From Aeriscardovia sp040773385 (GTDB lineage: Bacteria; Actinomycetota; Actinomycetes; Actinomycetales; Bifidobacteriaceae), in assembly GCA_040773385.1 (NCBI GenBank), contig JAXGWH010000018.1, positions 1-19,670 on the forward strand: 19,670 bases of DNA, written 5' to 3'. Below, piece after piece: positions 1-7,227 of the stretch. Each line of letters begins with the position of its first letter. Within the stretch, counting starts at the first letter, position 1. Made by a program: the position numbers and the translations under genes. Under the pieces are notes generated by a model. It saw only the letters and a list, made by a program, of their open reading frames with translations. It had not been told where the DNA came from and ran no database searches.

Positions 1-609
1 CTTGTCGAAGCACTCCCCCGCCGCGTCGTCGAGGGTGGTGCCCACCACCTCGACCTTCCGGGCGATGTCGTGTACGCGCAGCAGCGAGGTATGGCCGCCT
101 GAGACGATGAGCGCGAGCGTGCCGTCCGGGAAGCCGCCGAACTGCAGCTGGGTGACGGCGATATGGCCGATCACATGGTTGATGCCATAGACCGGCCTGT
201 TCGCGGCGAGCGCGAGCGCCTTGGCCCCGGAGACGCCCACGGCGAGGCAGCCGGCGAGTCCCGGCCCTGCGGAGACGGCGATCGCGTCGATCTGGGAGAG
301 GTCGAGGTCGGCGTCGGCGAGGGCTTTTCTGACCACGGGCACGAACGCCTCGGCGTGGGCGCGGGAGGCGATCTCGGGGATCACGCCGCCGAAGCGTGCG
401 TGCTGGTCCATGGAGCTTGCCACCACGTTGGCGCGCAGGGTGCTGCCCTGCACGATCCCCGCCGCGGTCTCGTCACACGTCGATTCGATCCCGAGGACGA
501 TGGGTTGTGTCGTGTCATCTGACATCGTGTCTGCCATCGTGTTCGGCATTGTGTTCGGCATCGTGTCTGCGGTCCCGCCTGTCATATCGTCTGACATCGT
601 GTCTGCCAT
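1..609 (-). CDS. tsaD: TsaD, tRNA t6A threonylcarbamoyltransferase subunit (3' end outside window)
   Basis: This is the catalytic subunit that transfers threonylcarbamoyl from TC-AMP to A37 of ANN-decoding tRNAs, working with TsaB and TsaE. About 203 codons are visible and the frame runs off the left edge. Family signatures read directly: VLGIESTCDET near the start, a GGVIPEIASRAH-type segment, the metal-binding HVIGH motif, and IVSGGHTSL followed by TTLDDAAGECFDK. The core begins near position 510, so the first 25-30 residues are an extra tract of repeated M-x-x-T/D units. Fifteen in-frame ATGs lie between 525 and 687. I chose 609 because it is the first one after the rimI stop and has GGAAAGG upstream, although 12 nt away. 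The ATG at 525 would give a typical family N-terminus but lacks a ribosome site. Identity is certain; the start is not. Confidence 0.95.
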   Translation of the reverse strand, partial: MADTMSDDMTGGTADTMPNTMPNTMADTMSDDTTQPIVLGIESTCDETAAGIVQGSTLRANVVASSMDQHARFGGVIPEIASRAHAEAFVPVVRKALADADLDLSQIDAIAVSAGPGLAGCLAVGVSGAKALALAANRPVYGINHVIGHIAVTQLQFGGFPDGTLALIVSGGHTSLLRVHDIARKVEVVGTTLDDAAGECFDK

Positions 610-687
610 GTCATCACCGCGCCTTTCCGGCATATCCGTCATCTCCGCCATGCTCATTCCTGCCACCATGTCTGTCATCATGGTCAT
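523..687 (-). repeat. ATG-rich degenerate 12-bp repeat tract across the rimI-tsaD junction
   Basis: On the minus strand the tract repeats units such as ATGGCAGACACG and ATGCCGAACACG, with a 12-nt spacing in the part from 525 to 561. In the tsaD frame it reads MADT, MSDD, MPNT, MPNT, MADT, MSDD. Upstream of the rimI stop the same frame continues with further ATGs, while the rimI frame reads a His/Asp/Gly-rich tail. In-frame ATG codons end at 525, 537, 549, 561, 585, 597, 609, 633, 642, 651, 657, 669, 678, 681 and 687. Confidence 0.75.
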
Positions 688-1246
688 GATCGACGCTCCC
701 GAGCGTATGCCCCATGATGTAGGCGTCCACATCCTCGGGCTGGTAATAGTGGGGTTCATAGCCGATGCGCACGAAACCGAGGTGCTCGTACAGGCGGATG
801 GCGGCGAGGTTGTCGACCCGCACTTCCAGGCGCATCCGCCGGCAGTCGGCCAGCCGCGCTGCCCGCGCGGCGGCGGAGACGAGCCCCGTGCCGATGCCCG
901 AGCGTCGCACGGAGGGGCTGACGGCGAGGGTGAGCAGGTGCGCGTCGGGACCCCCGGTCCACACGCCCGCATACCCGAGCACCACTGCGGGCGCACGGCT
1001 TGTGCCCGGGCCTCCGTCAAGACCGCTGCTCCGGCCAGTCATATCAAACCTGCTGCGTTGACCAGGCGTATCAAACTCGCCGCGCTGGCCGAGCGCCGGA
1101 TCGACGCCCTCCCACACAAAATAGAGCCGGTCAGGGCCGGCCAGCTCCTGCCCGAACTCGGCGAGCGTCCACGCTTCCTGCCCGAACACCCGCGCGTCGA
1201 GCCGGGTGACGGCAGGCAGGTCGACCGGTGTCATTCTGCGGATCAT
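614..1246 (-). CDS. rimI: RimI-like GNAT N-acetyltransferase
   Basis: This is a GNAT-fold acetyltransferase of the RimI type, which acetylates the N-terminal amino group of ribosomal protein S18 or other proteins using acetyl-CoA. The 210-residue product shows the acetyl-CoA loop RRSGIGTGL (about residues 114-122), the conserved LEVRVDNLAAIRLYEHLGF block (about 140-158) and the end YYQPEDVDAYIM. Two parts are unusual: an insert at residues 47-85 containing two copies of a GQR-x-x-FD unit, and a tail after about 183 rich in His, Asp and Gly. RimI proteins are usually near 150-160 residues. The ATG overlaps the tsaB stop as ATGA, implying coupled translation. Position between tsaB and tsaD is the common bacterial arrangement. 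The exact substrate cannot be told from sequence. Confidence 0.88.
   Translation of the reverse strand: MIRRMTPVDLPAVTRLDARVFGQEAWTLAEFGQELAGPDRLYFVWEGVDPALGQRGEFDTPGQRSRFDMTGRSSGLDGGPGTSRAPAVVLGYAGVWTGGPDAHLLTLAVSPSVRRSGIGTGLVSAAARAARLADCRRMRLEVRVDNLAAIRLYEHLGFVRIGYEPHYYQPEDVDAYIMGHTLGSVDHDHDDRHGGRNEHGGDDGYAGKAR
1042..1090 (-). repeat. 27-bp imperfect tandem duplication inside rimI
   Basis: On the plus strand, 1042-1063 and 1069-1090 are related 22-bp blocks offset by 27 bp; both start TATCAAAC and end with a TTGACC or CTGGCC segment. The offset is nine codons and keeps frame, giving GQRGEFDT followed by GQRSRFDM in the acetyltransferase. It lies in the insert that separates the two conserved GNAT blocks. 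Confidence 0.6.
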
Positions 1247-2415
1247 CGGCCGTCCCCGGACCGGTCGTTGTCGGAACCGAATGTCGCCAGCTCATCGGGC
1301 TGGTCGTCGTCGTCCACGTTCGGATCCGTCTTCGTGGCGAACCGGCGCAGATCCTCCTTCGACCAGCTCGACCATTTGAGATCCCTTCCCTCGCGGGTCG
1401 ACTCGCGTGCGCTCTGCGGCGCCTGCGCGCGCAATGCGGCGGGCACACCGGCGTCACCGCGCGCCTCGTCGCCGCCCCTCACGGCTTTTTCGGCGACCGG
1501 TTTGGGCACGGGCGGGACCTTCGCGTCGGGACGGCGCAGATAGAGCGGCTCGGTCGAGGTATCCCGGCCTTCTTCCGCGGCAGTGAGCGCGAGCCCGGCG
1601 AACAGGCGCGGCCCCTCCGCGCCGTCCGCGCAGAGCGCGGAGTCATCGATCCGGGCGGCGACAGGGATCCCGCTTTTTTCGAGATCTTCCCACGCCTGTG
1701 CGTATTTTGCGGTTCCCGGCCCGATGATGACAAGCGGCAGGGGCGAGCCCGCGCCGTCGCCGTCCGCGTCGGCACCTCTGTCGGCGTCCGTGTCGATGCC
1801 TGTTGCGATCCCTGCGATTTTTCCGACGATCTGTGCGATCCGTCCGGCGATGTCCGACGGATACGAGATGTCCATGCGGTTCAGGGCGGCCATCGTCCCA
1901 TCGGCATCGACCCGCCAGAGCTGCCAGTACAGCTGTTTGCGCCGCGCATCATTGACGGCGAGGACAAGACGCGGGCCTGTCACATGCGGCGAACGCGCCT
2001 CCCACGCGGCCTGCACGCCCAGCACATCCTGGCCGAGCAGCCGTGCGCCGGCGGCGAAGGCGAGCGCCCTGGCGGCCACGATCCCCGCACGCAGACCGGT
2101 GAACGGCCCCGGCCCGCAGGCCACGACGACGGTCCGGACGTCGGAGGGCGTCAGGCCTTCCTGCCCCAGGACCTGCGAGACGGCGGGCGTGAGTTTTTCG
2201 ACGTGCGCCCGCGAATCGGCGATATGGAGCGGCTTGTGGCCGACGAGCGCGACCGTCAGCCCGTAGGAGGTGTCGATGACGAGCGTCGGGCCGGCCTGCC
2301 GGAGCAGGGCGTCGGCCTTGTCCCCCACGAGCGCGGTCGGATCGGTCACTGTCCGCGCGCCCGCCGTGCCGTCAGTGCGGTCATATTCCGGATCGCCTGT
2401 CATACGATCGCTCAT
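1243..2415 (-). CDS. tsaB: TsaB, t6A synthesis scaffold protein, with long C-terminal extension
   Basis: TsaB is an inactive ASKHA-fold paralogue that dimerises with TsaD and is needed for t6A synthesis. The 390-residue product is far longer than the usual 220-240. The core runs from about residue 43 to 298: TLVIDTSYGLTVALV, then the signature CGPGPFTGLRAG (about 100-111), and the normal family end EPLYLRRPDAKVPP (about 289-302). After that comes an extra tail of about 90 residues, rich in charged residues, with a distinctive LKWSSWSKEDLRRFA segment (346-360) and an acidic DDDDQPDE run. There is also an extra 40-residue N-terminus and an Asp/Gly-rich insert near 207-223. The start has GGGGAG 5 nt upstream and overlaps the tsaE stop by 4 bp (ATGA). 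The role of the tail is unknown. Confidence 0.93.
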   Translation of the reverse strand: MSDRMTGDPEYDRTDGTAGARTVTDPTALVGDKADALLRQAGPTLVIDTSYGLTVALVGHKPLHIADSRAHVEKLTPAVSQVLGQEGLTPSDVRTVVVACGPGPFTGLRAGIVAARALAFAAGARLLGQDVLGVQAAWEARSPHVTGPRLVLAVNDARRKQLYWQLWRVDADGTMAALNRMDISYPSDIAGRIAQIVGKIAGIATGIDTDADRGADADGDGAGSPLPLVIIGPGTAKYAQAWEDLEKSGIPVAARIDDSALCADGAEGPRLFAGLALTAAEEGRDTSTEPLYLRRPDAKVPPVPKPVAEKAVRGGDEARGDAGVPAALRAQAPQSARESTREGRDLKWSSWSKEDLRRFATKTDPNVDDDDQPDELATFGSDNDRSGDGR

Positions 2416-3242
2416 CGTGTCTCCCCGTCTTCGGTCCGCCGTGTGATGCGTCCTGTGGTCCTGTGCGCCGCGACCGCCCCTTTCGGCGCCGTCTCTTCCC
2501 TCGATTGAGATGCTGTCTCCTCCATCACCGTCTCCAGACCAGCCTCGCGCATGGCCTGCGCCAGTGCGGGCAGACGGTCCTGCCAGCGTCTCCCGCGGCC
2601 GGTGATGACCAGTTCGCGCGGGCCGTCGGCGCTCAGCCCGCCGGTGCCGGTCCCCTCGTCGTTCCCATCTTCATGCGCCGTGACGGTTCCACTGACCGTA
2701 TCGCCGCCGCTGACCGTACCGGTACCGGTGCCACTGACCGCACCGGTGCCCTCACCACGATGCACGTCCACCTCACAGCGCTCGTCGGAGAGGATGCCGG
2801 CCATGTGCTCGCCCCACTCCATGAGCACGACCGTGCCCTCGGAGGGATCGTCCAGCTCCTCGTCGAGGCCGAGCGATTCGAGCTCGTCGAGCAGCGCGTC
2901 CCGTGCGTCGTCGCCGGGCAGGCGCATCACCCCGCCGATCCTGTACGCGTCGACATGCACGAGGTGGGCGGGGGTGCCGTCGGCGAAGGTGCCGTCGAGC
3001 TCACGGGCGATGGTGAACGTCGGCGAGACGACGGGCCGGTCGGTGCACAGTCCCAGACCGACGCCCTGGGCGAAAGTGGTCTTGCCGGCGCCGAGGGGCC
3101 CGGAAAGCAGCACCACGTCCTGCGAGCGCAGGATCCGTGCGAACGCGCGACCGGCCGCGTGCATATCCTCGCCGGTCGGCACGATGACACGCACCACCTG
3201 GCCCAGCCGTACGATATCGCTGCTGTGGGCAGTATCCGTCAT
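2412..3242 (-). CDS. tsaE: TsaE, ATPase of the t6A modification complex
   Basis: TsaE is the P-loop ATPase that drives turnover of the TsaB-TsaD-TsaE complex. Visible motifs, numbered from the GTG one codon upstream of the chosen start: Walker A GPLGAGKTT (about 49-57), switch segment SPTFTI (74-79), HVDAYR (97-102) and LMEWGE (141-146). The protein is 276 residues against about 150 normally. The extra length is a Gly/Thr/Ser low-complexity insert (about 164-206) just before the last conserved block ELVITGRGRRW, plus a basic/polar C-terminal tail from about 245. Two starts are possible: GTG at 3245 and ATG at 3242. I prefer the ATG, which shares one base with the holA stop (TGATG) and sits 7 nt after AAAGGGG. 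The stop overlaps the tsaB start by 4 bp. Confidence 0.93.
   Translation of the reverse strand: MTDTAHSSDIVRLGQVVRVIVPTGEDMHAAGRAFARILRSQDVVLLSGPLGAGKTTFAQGVGLGLCTDRPVVSPTFTIARELDGTFADGTPAHLVHVDAYRIGGVMRLPGDDARDALLDELESLGLDEELDDPSEGTVVLMEWGEHMAGILSDERCEVDVHRGEGTGAVSGTGTGTVSGGDTVSGTVTAHEDGNDEGTGTGGLSADGPRELVITGRGRRWQDRLPALAQAMREAGLETVMEETASQSREETAPKGAVAAHRTTGRITRRTEDGETR
2628..2756 (-). repeat. Gly/Thr/Ser low-complexity insert encoded by ACCGGT-like repeats in tsaE
   Basis: The insert codes alternating GT, SG and TV units. The plus strand shows repeated ACCGGTACCGGTGCC and ACTGACCG motifs around 2690-2755. The run is in frame and lies between the EWGE motif and the last conserved strand of TsaE, where a surface loop would be tolerated. 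Ends are approximate. Confidence 0.55.
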
Positions 3243-4360
3243 CACAGCGCCCCTTTCCTGCAGATCAGCTCGACGGCCCGTTCCAGCTCGTACTGCGGGT
3301 CGCCACCCGTGCCTTTGGCGGTCTCGTCGGCATGGGCGAGCGCCTCGAACGCGCGCCCCAGTCCGTCCGAGCTCCAGCCGCGCAATTGCAGCCGCAGTTT
3401 CCGCAGCAGCCAGCCGGGCACACCCGCGCGGGCCTCCTCCAGCGTGCCCGCCTGGACGGCCGCGGCGAGGGCGAGGGAATGCAGTTTGGAGGAGAGCGCC
3501 CCGACGAGCGCCACGGGCTGCGCCCCGCGGGCGAGCGCCTGGCGCAGCAGGAGGACGGCCTGCCCGGTCTGTCCGGCGAGGGCTGCATCGGCCACCTGGA
3601 ATCCGGTCGTCTCGGCGGTGTCGTCCATCACCGAGGCGACGGTGGACAGGCTCAGGGGATCCTCGTCAAAGTCATCACACAGCTGGTCGCACATGGCCGC
3701 CAGCTCGCCGGTGCGCGAGCCCATCACCGCCACAAGTTCGGCGAGGGCGTCGGGAAGGATGTGACGGCCTCGCCGTGCGAACTGCTGACGGGCGAAATCC
3801 TGCCGCTCCCTGTCACGCTTGAGCGCCGGGACGGTGATGACGTCGGCCGGGGTGTTGCGCAGTTTCGCGGCAAGCCCGGAACCTTTCGCGCCCTGTGAGC
3901 GCGAGGCGATGACGATGCTGGAACCTGCCCCTTCCGACGGATCATTCTGCCGTGCGTCCGCCCCGGACGGCAGGAGACGCGCGGGTGACTGTGTGAGAAA
4001 ATCGATGACCGCCTCGAACAGACCGTCCGAGCAGGATTCGAAGTGCGTGAGCACGACGATGGAGGCCGGTGAGAGAAGGGAGGGGCTGACGGCCTCGGTA
4101 AACGTGTATCTGTCGGTCTGGGCGGCGTCGAGCCCGACGGTCTCCGCCTCCGGCAGGATCGCCCGTGCCTCCTGCCGCAGTTGCCTGACCTCGCGTGCGT
4201 TGAGGAACTCATCGCCGCCGTTGACGAGCGTGAGAGGTGCCATACCGGGCTGGCCGTCCTGTGGATGTGCCATGCGTGAGGCGCGCCGGGCCGATGACCG
4301 GCCGGCGGATTGGCGGTCCGAGGCCTGTGATCCCGCGGTTCTGACGGTGCTGCGCGCCAT
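3242..4360 (-). CDS. holA: DNA polymerase III delta subunit (clamp loader)
   Basis: The delta subunit opens the beta sliding clamp within the clamp-loader complex. The 372-residue product has the expected layout: an N-terminal nucleotide-fold region starting LTLVNGGDEFLNAREVRQL (about 44-62), a middle segment with LRNTPADVITVPALKRDRERQDFARQQF-type features (about 167-194) and a C-terminal helical region containing ALSSKLHSLALAAAVQ (about 288-303) and the end PQYELERAVELICRKGAL. Like other delta subunits it lacks a Walker A motif. The first 40 residues are a Ser/Arg-rich extension. The frame stays open upstream into comEC in another frame, but the start at 4360 is fixed by an excellent AAGGAGGGG site 4 nt upstream. 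It heads the holA-tsaE-tsaB-rimI-tsaD run. Confidence 0.92.
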   Translation of the reverse strand: MARSTVRTAGSQASDRQSAGRSSARRASRMAHPQDGQPGMAPLTLVNGGDEFLNAREVRQLRQEARAILPEAETVGLDAAQTDRYTFTEAVSPSLLSPASIVVLTHFESCSDGLFEAVIDFLTQSPARLLPSGADARQNDPSEGAGSSIVIASRSQGAKGSGLAAKLRNTPADVITVPALKRDRERQDFARQQFARRGRHILPDALAELVAVMGSRTGELAAMCDQLCDDFDEDPLSLSTVASVMDDTAETTGFQVADAALAGQTGQAVLLLRQALARGAQPVALVGALSSKLHSLALAAAVQAGTLEEARAGVPGWLLRKLRLQLRGWSSDGLGRAFEALAHADETAKGTGGDPQYELERAVELICRKGAL

Positions 4361-4545
4361 GGATCCCCTCCTTTTCAGACAGTCCAAGAGTAGCCCGGAC
4401 GCGATAGCGGGTGAAAAGACCGGCTGTCCCGCCTGACGGATCCCAGGCCGTCTCTCCCTCCCCGTTCTCATATCCCCTCCGTCCCCATATCCCTTCCGGC
4501 CGGGAGGCGATGGGCGGAAGAAGATGTTGCCGGACGGCTCTGGCC
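4361..4545. other. comEC-holA intergenic region
   Basis: This 185-bp gap holds the holA ribosome site and copies of a CATATCCC-type repeat (described separately). I found no clear intrinsic terminator for comEC. A weak promoter-like pair, TTCACC and TACTCT spaced 17 nt on the minus strand (about 4380-4408), is too poor to call. It is not clear whether holA is co-transcribed with comEC. Confidence 0.5.
4365..4373 (-). promoter_or_regulatory. Ribosome binding site that sets the holA start
   Basis: On the minus strand AAAAGGAGGGGATCC precedes the ATG at 4358-4360. The near-perfect match to the anti-Shine-Dalgarno sequence decides the start, since the reading frame is open for over 380 more codons upstream. 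Confidence 0.8.
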
Positions 4546-4572
4546 TCATATCCCCTCCAGCCAGGAGGCGAT
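4469..4572. repeat. Direct repeats with internal dyads at the end of comEC
   Basis: A 26-bp block at 4547-4572, which covers the last codons and stop of comEC, recurs at 4486-4511 with three mismatches. A partial third copy (CATATCCCCTCC) is at 4469-4480. Each full copy holds a short dyad: CCTCC-AGCCA-GGAGG in one and CCTTCCGG-CCGGGAGG (one mismatch) in the other. Confidence 0.7.
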
Positions 4573-6198
4573 CAGGACGATGATGCCGGTGGGGATGCTG
4601 GCCGCCCGTGCGAGGAAAAGCCCTGCACCCGGCAATGGCCCGCACAACAGCAGTGAGAGCAGCCCGAGGATGGTGGCAAGGCTGACGAAGGGCGTGGTCA
4701 GCAGGTTGGCGGGGATCACCCGCCAGTCCGGCACCGGACCCATGAGCATCTGCACAGGCAGGGTGAACAGCTGCGCGGCAAGTGTGGCGGCGAGCGGATC
4801 CGCAACGGCGGCGGGAATCCGGGCGCGTCCCAGCGCACGCCGCAGGGGCCCGGCGAGCAGGAGGATGCCGAGCACAGCCGAGCAGGACAGGGCGAACCCC
4901 ATGCTCGAGGCGAGGCGCGGACGGAGGATGAGCAGGACCAGGACCGTGAGGCTGAGGGCGGACACCGCCTGCCGGGGCCGCCCGGCCGACAGCGCGAGAC
5001 AGCTGATGAGGGCCATCACCACCGCGCGGCTGACGGAGTCCGACGGGAAGAGCAGCGAGGCGAGCAGCAGGTCGGCCGCCGCCACGCCAAGACCGACGGC
5101 CCAGGACGGCAGGCCGAGAATACCGAGGCGGCGCCTCGTCCAGCCTCCCACGAGCGCGAAATGCCCGCCGGAGACGGCCAGGAGATGGACGATGCCGATC
5201 TGCCGGAACATGTTTTTGAGCCGGTCCGCCTGTGTCTGCTCCTCCTGCGTCGCGGCAGCCTGCCCGCCGATGACAGCCTGCGAGCCGAGCACGCCGATCG
5301 TCATGCCCGGCACGAGCAGCCGTCCCTGCAGCGGCAGCCTCCGGCAGGTTTTGAGGAATGCGGCCCACAGGCCCGAGACCGCCGAATCGAAGCGGGAGGC
5401 CGCGTGCAGGCGTCGTACCCGGGCCGCGGCAGGGACCGTCAGCCACACATCGGCCTGACCGTACCGGGGCCGGGCGGCTTTGCCGGCCATCCGTATCTCC
5501 TCGCCTTTCGTGACCGCGCACGCCTGCCCGGATCCCCAGACCCAGACCGAGGAGTGCGAGGGCAGGGTGATCCCCGCCGCCGAGACCGCCAGCGAGGTGG
5601 CCTGGTACTGGCAGTCGCTGCCGCGTCTTGAGGAGACAAGGACAGGCGAATCCACATGCAGCACGGCCACCGCGCGGACACCCTCGTGCCGTGCACGGAC
5701 GAGCGGGTCATGCAGGAGGCACAGCCGTTGGGCGCAGGAGACGATGAGCACCGCGAGGACGGCCGCGATGGTGACGATGCCGGTCAGGCAGAACGAGCGG
5801 GCGCGATATCTCCCGCGCGGAGATATCACACGGTGCGGGCGGCTCCTCCCGGCCAAACCACCGACGAAACATCCGTCACATCCCCGAAACAGTGCAGCCA
5901 AGGCGATACAAGCGACGGCACAGACGATGGCACAGACAAAGACGATCCGCACACGGACGGGGATCTGCAGGACCCTGAAACCAGAAAGTCCGGAACCGGT
6001 CGCCGACGCAGACGCCCCTGCGCCCGTCGACAGCACCTGTCCGGCCAGGAGCGCGGCCTCCCACGCCCCCAGCGCCGGCACGAGCAGCCGGGCGTCGCTG
6101 CCGGGGCGCACCGGTTCTGGCAGACTGTCTTCTGCCTCCGGTCGCATGTCCCCTTTTTTCAGCAGGCGGCGTTCCGCCCGCTTATCCGACGCGCACAT
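4546..6198 (-). CDS. comEC: ComEC/Rec2-type DNA internalisation channel protein
   Basis: ComEC is the integral membrane channel that passes single-stranded DNA into the cytoplasm during natural transformation. The 550-residue product has hydrophobic segments near 84-104, 138-156, 340-350 and many from about 365 to 540. It carries the competence-domain signature HLLAVSGGHFALVGG (about 338-352; families usually read SGLH or SGSH). The N-terminal 220-260 residues resemble the OB-fold region (LPSHSSVWVWGSGQACAV, then VWLTVPAAARVRRL). No C-terminal metallo-beta-lactamase domain follows the last membrane helices, so this is the short form. The start at 6198 overlaps comEA by 17 bp with GAGGG close by. 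ATG at 6147 (residue 18), behind AAAAGGGG, is an alternative with very short spacing. Identity is firm; function in transformation is inferred. Confidence 0.88.
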   Translation of the reverse strand: MCASDKRAERRLLKKGDMRPEAEDSLPEPVRPGSDARLLVPALGAWEAALLAGQVLSTGAGASASATGSGLSGFRVLQIPVRVRIVFVCAIVCAVACIALAALFRGCDGCFVGGLAGRSRPHRVISPRGRYRARSFCLTGIVTIAAVLAVLIVSCAQRLCLLHDPLVRARHEGVRAVAVLHVDSPVLVSSRRGSDCQYQATSLAVSAAGITLPSHSSVWVWGSGQACAVTKGEEIRMAGKAARPRYGQADVWLTVPAAARVRRLHAASRFDSAVSGLWAAFLKTCRRLPLQGRLLVPGMTIGVLGSQAVIGGQAAATQEEQTQADRLKNMFRQIGIVHLLAVSGGHFALVGGWTRRRLGILGLPSWAVGLGVAAADLLLASLLFPSDSVSRAVVMALISCLALSAGRPRQAVSALSLTVLVLLILRPRLASSMGFALSCSAVLGILLLAGPLRRALGRARIPAAVADPLAATLAAQLFTLPVQMLMGPVPDWRVIPANLLTTPFVSLATILGLLSLLLCGPLPGAGLFLARAASIPTGIIVLIASWLEGI

Positions 6199-7177
6199 GG
6201 TCCCTCAGCTGCTGCAGACGTTTCTCCCCGATGCCGGACACGTTGCCGAGCTCGTCCACCGAGGTGAACCAGCCGTGCGCCGCCCTGTAGTCGAGGATCC
6301 GTTTCGCGTAGGCCGGTCCGATGCCGGGCAGCGTCTCCAGCTGCTCGGCGGTGGCGGTGTTGAGGTCGATCCGCCCGTCCGCCGCGATGTTCGAGGAGCC
6401 CCCGGAAGAGGATGCGACAGCCCCCGTGCCGGAGGCGGAACCGTCGGTGCTGCCCGCCGAAGCGGCATCCGAATCCGCATCCGAACCGGAGGAGGACGTG
6501 CCCGACGACCGGCTGCCGTCCGACCGTCCCGATCCCGCGCCTGACCCGCTGTCTGGCCCGGTGCCGGATCCGGAGGAGGACCCGTTGGCATACGTGTCGC
6601 CCGACCCGCCTTCCCATGTGGTGGCCGTCGCCTGGTCGAATGGGTCGGACTGCGCGAGGGCGATCCCCTGACGGACGAGTAGGGTGAGGCTGAACGCGAG
6701 AGCGGCGACGAGCAGCAGGATGGCAGCAAAAGCCGTCCTAGCGTTGAACTGCCAATAGAAGCGATGGGAACGGGCGCCCCTGCCCTGCTTCCGGGTCACG
6801 CTGCTGCCGAAAAGCGGCCTGCGGTCACGCCGGTGACGCCCGTGCCCATGGACGTTTCTGCTGACAGCCCGGCGAACGGTCCTGTTGACAGTCACGCGGA
6901 CGATCCTGTCCCGCTCCGGATTCCCGATCTCCGGCCCAGTGTCGTTCGAGCCAGGGATATCCGTATCGACGGTCTTCGGATCAGTGACAGGCTCACCCGG
7001 CTGCATCGGGCCGTCCTCCACGGAGGACGGCAACGGAGGGCCGCCCATGGCATCCTGCGCCCGCACGCGCATGAGGCCGGCGAGCTCGTCGGCGCCCATC
7101 GGCCTCGGGCGTGAGAGGGTACGGGTAGTGACACCGCCCTGCGGGAAATCATCGTTCCGTGGATCATGAATCGTCAT
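6182..7177 (-). CDS. comEA: ComEA-like helix-hairpin-helix DNA-binding membrane protein
   Basis: ComEA is the membrane-anchored receptor that binds incoming double-stranded DNA outside the cell. The 331-residue product has one transmembrane segment (about 149-168, AFAAILLLVAALAFSLTLLV), a Gly/Ser/Asp linker of about 85 residues, and two C-terminal helix-hairpin-helix units (about 269-331) with IDLNTATAEQLETLPGIGP and NVSGIGEKRLQQL. The N-terminal cytoplasmic part is unusually long, about 148 residues, and ends in a very basic stretch. Most ComEA proteins have only a short tail there. A GTG at 7225 in the same frame would add 16 residues; I prefer the ATG at 7177. The gene directly precedes and overlaps comEC, which supports a DNA-uptake role. 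Confidence 0.88.
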   Translation of the reverse strand: MTIHDPRNDDFPQGGVTTRTLSRPRPMGADELAGLMRVRAQDAMGGPPLPSSVEDGPMQPGEPVTDPKTVDTDIPGSNDTGPEIGNPERDRIVRVTVNRTVRRAVSRNVHGHGRHRRDRRPLFGSSVTRKQGRGARSHRFYWQFNARTAFAAILLLVAALAFSLTLLVRQGIALAQSDPFDQATATTWEGGSGDTYANGSSSGSGTGPDSGSGAGSGRSDGSRSSGTSSSGSDADSDAASAGSTDGSASGTGAVASSSGGSSNIAADGRIDLNTATAEQLETLPGIGPAYAKRILDYRAAHGWFTSVDELGNVSGIGEKRLQQLRDHVRVG

Positions 7178-7227
7178 GACCCCCACGATCGCCCACAATG
7201 CCGGCCCTGAACAGCAGGCAATCACAT

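Noticed and set aside
221..1543. Plus-strand open frame opposite tsaD and rimI
   Set aside because: Both minus-strand genes are identified by conserved motifs, and the plus frame spans their junction and repeats without any domain.
4361..5521. Extension of the holA frame upstream through comEC to 5521
   Set aside because: The region overlaps comEC in another frame, and holA has a near-perfect ribosome site at 4365-4373. The upstream residues are Arg/Ala/Pro-rich with no similarity to a delta subunit.
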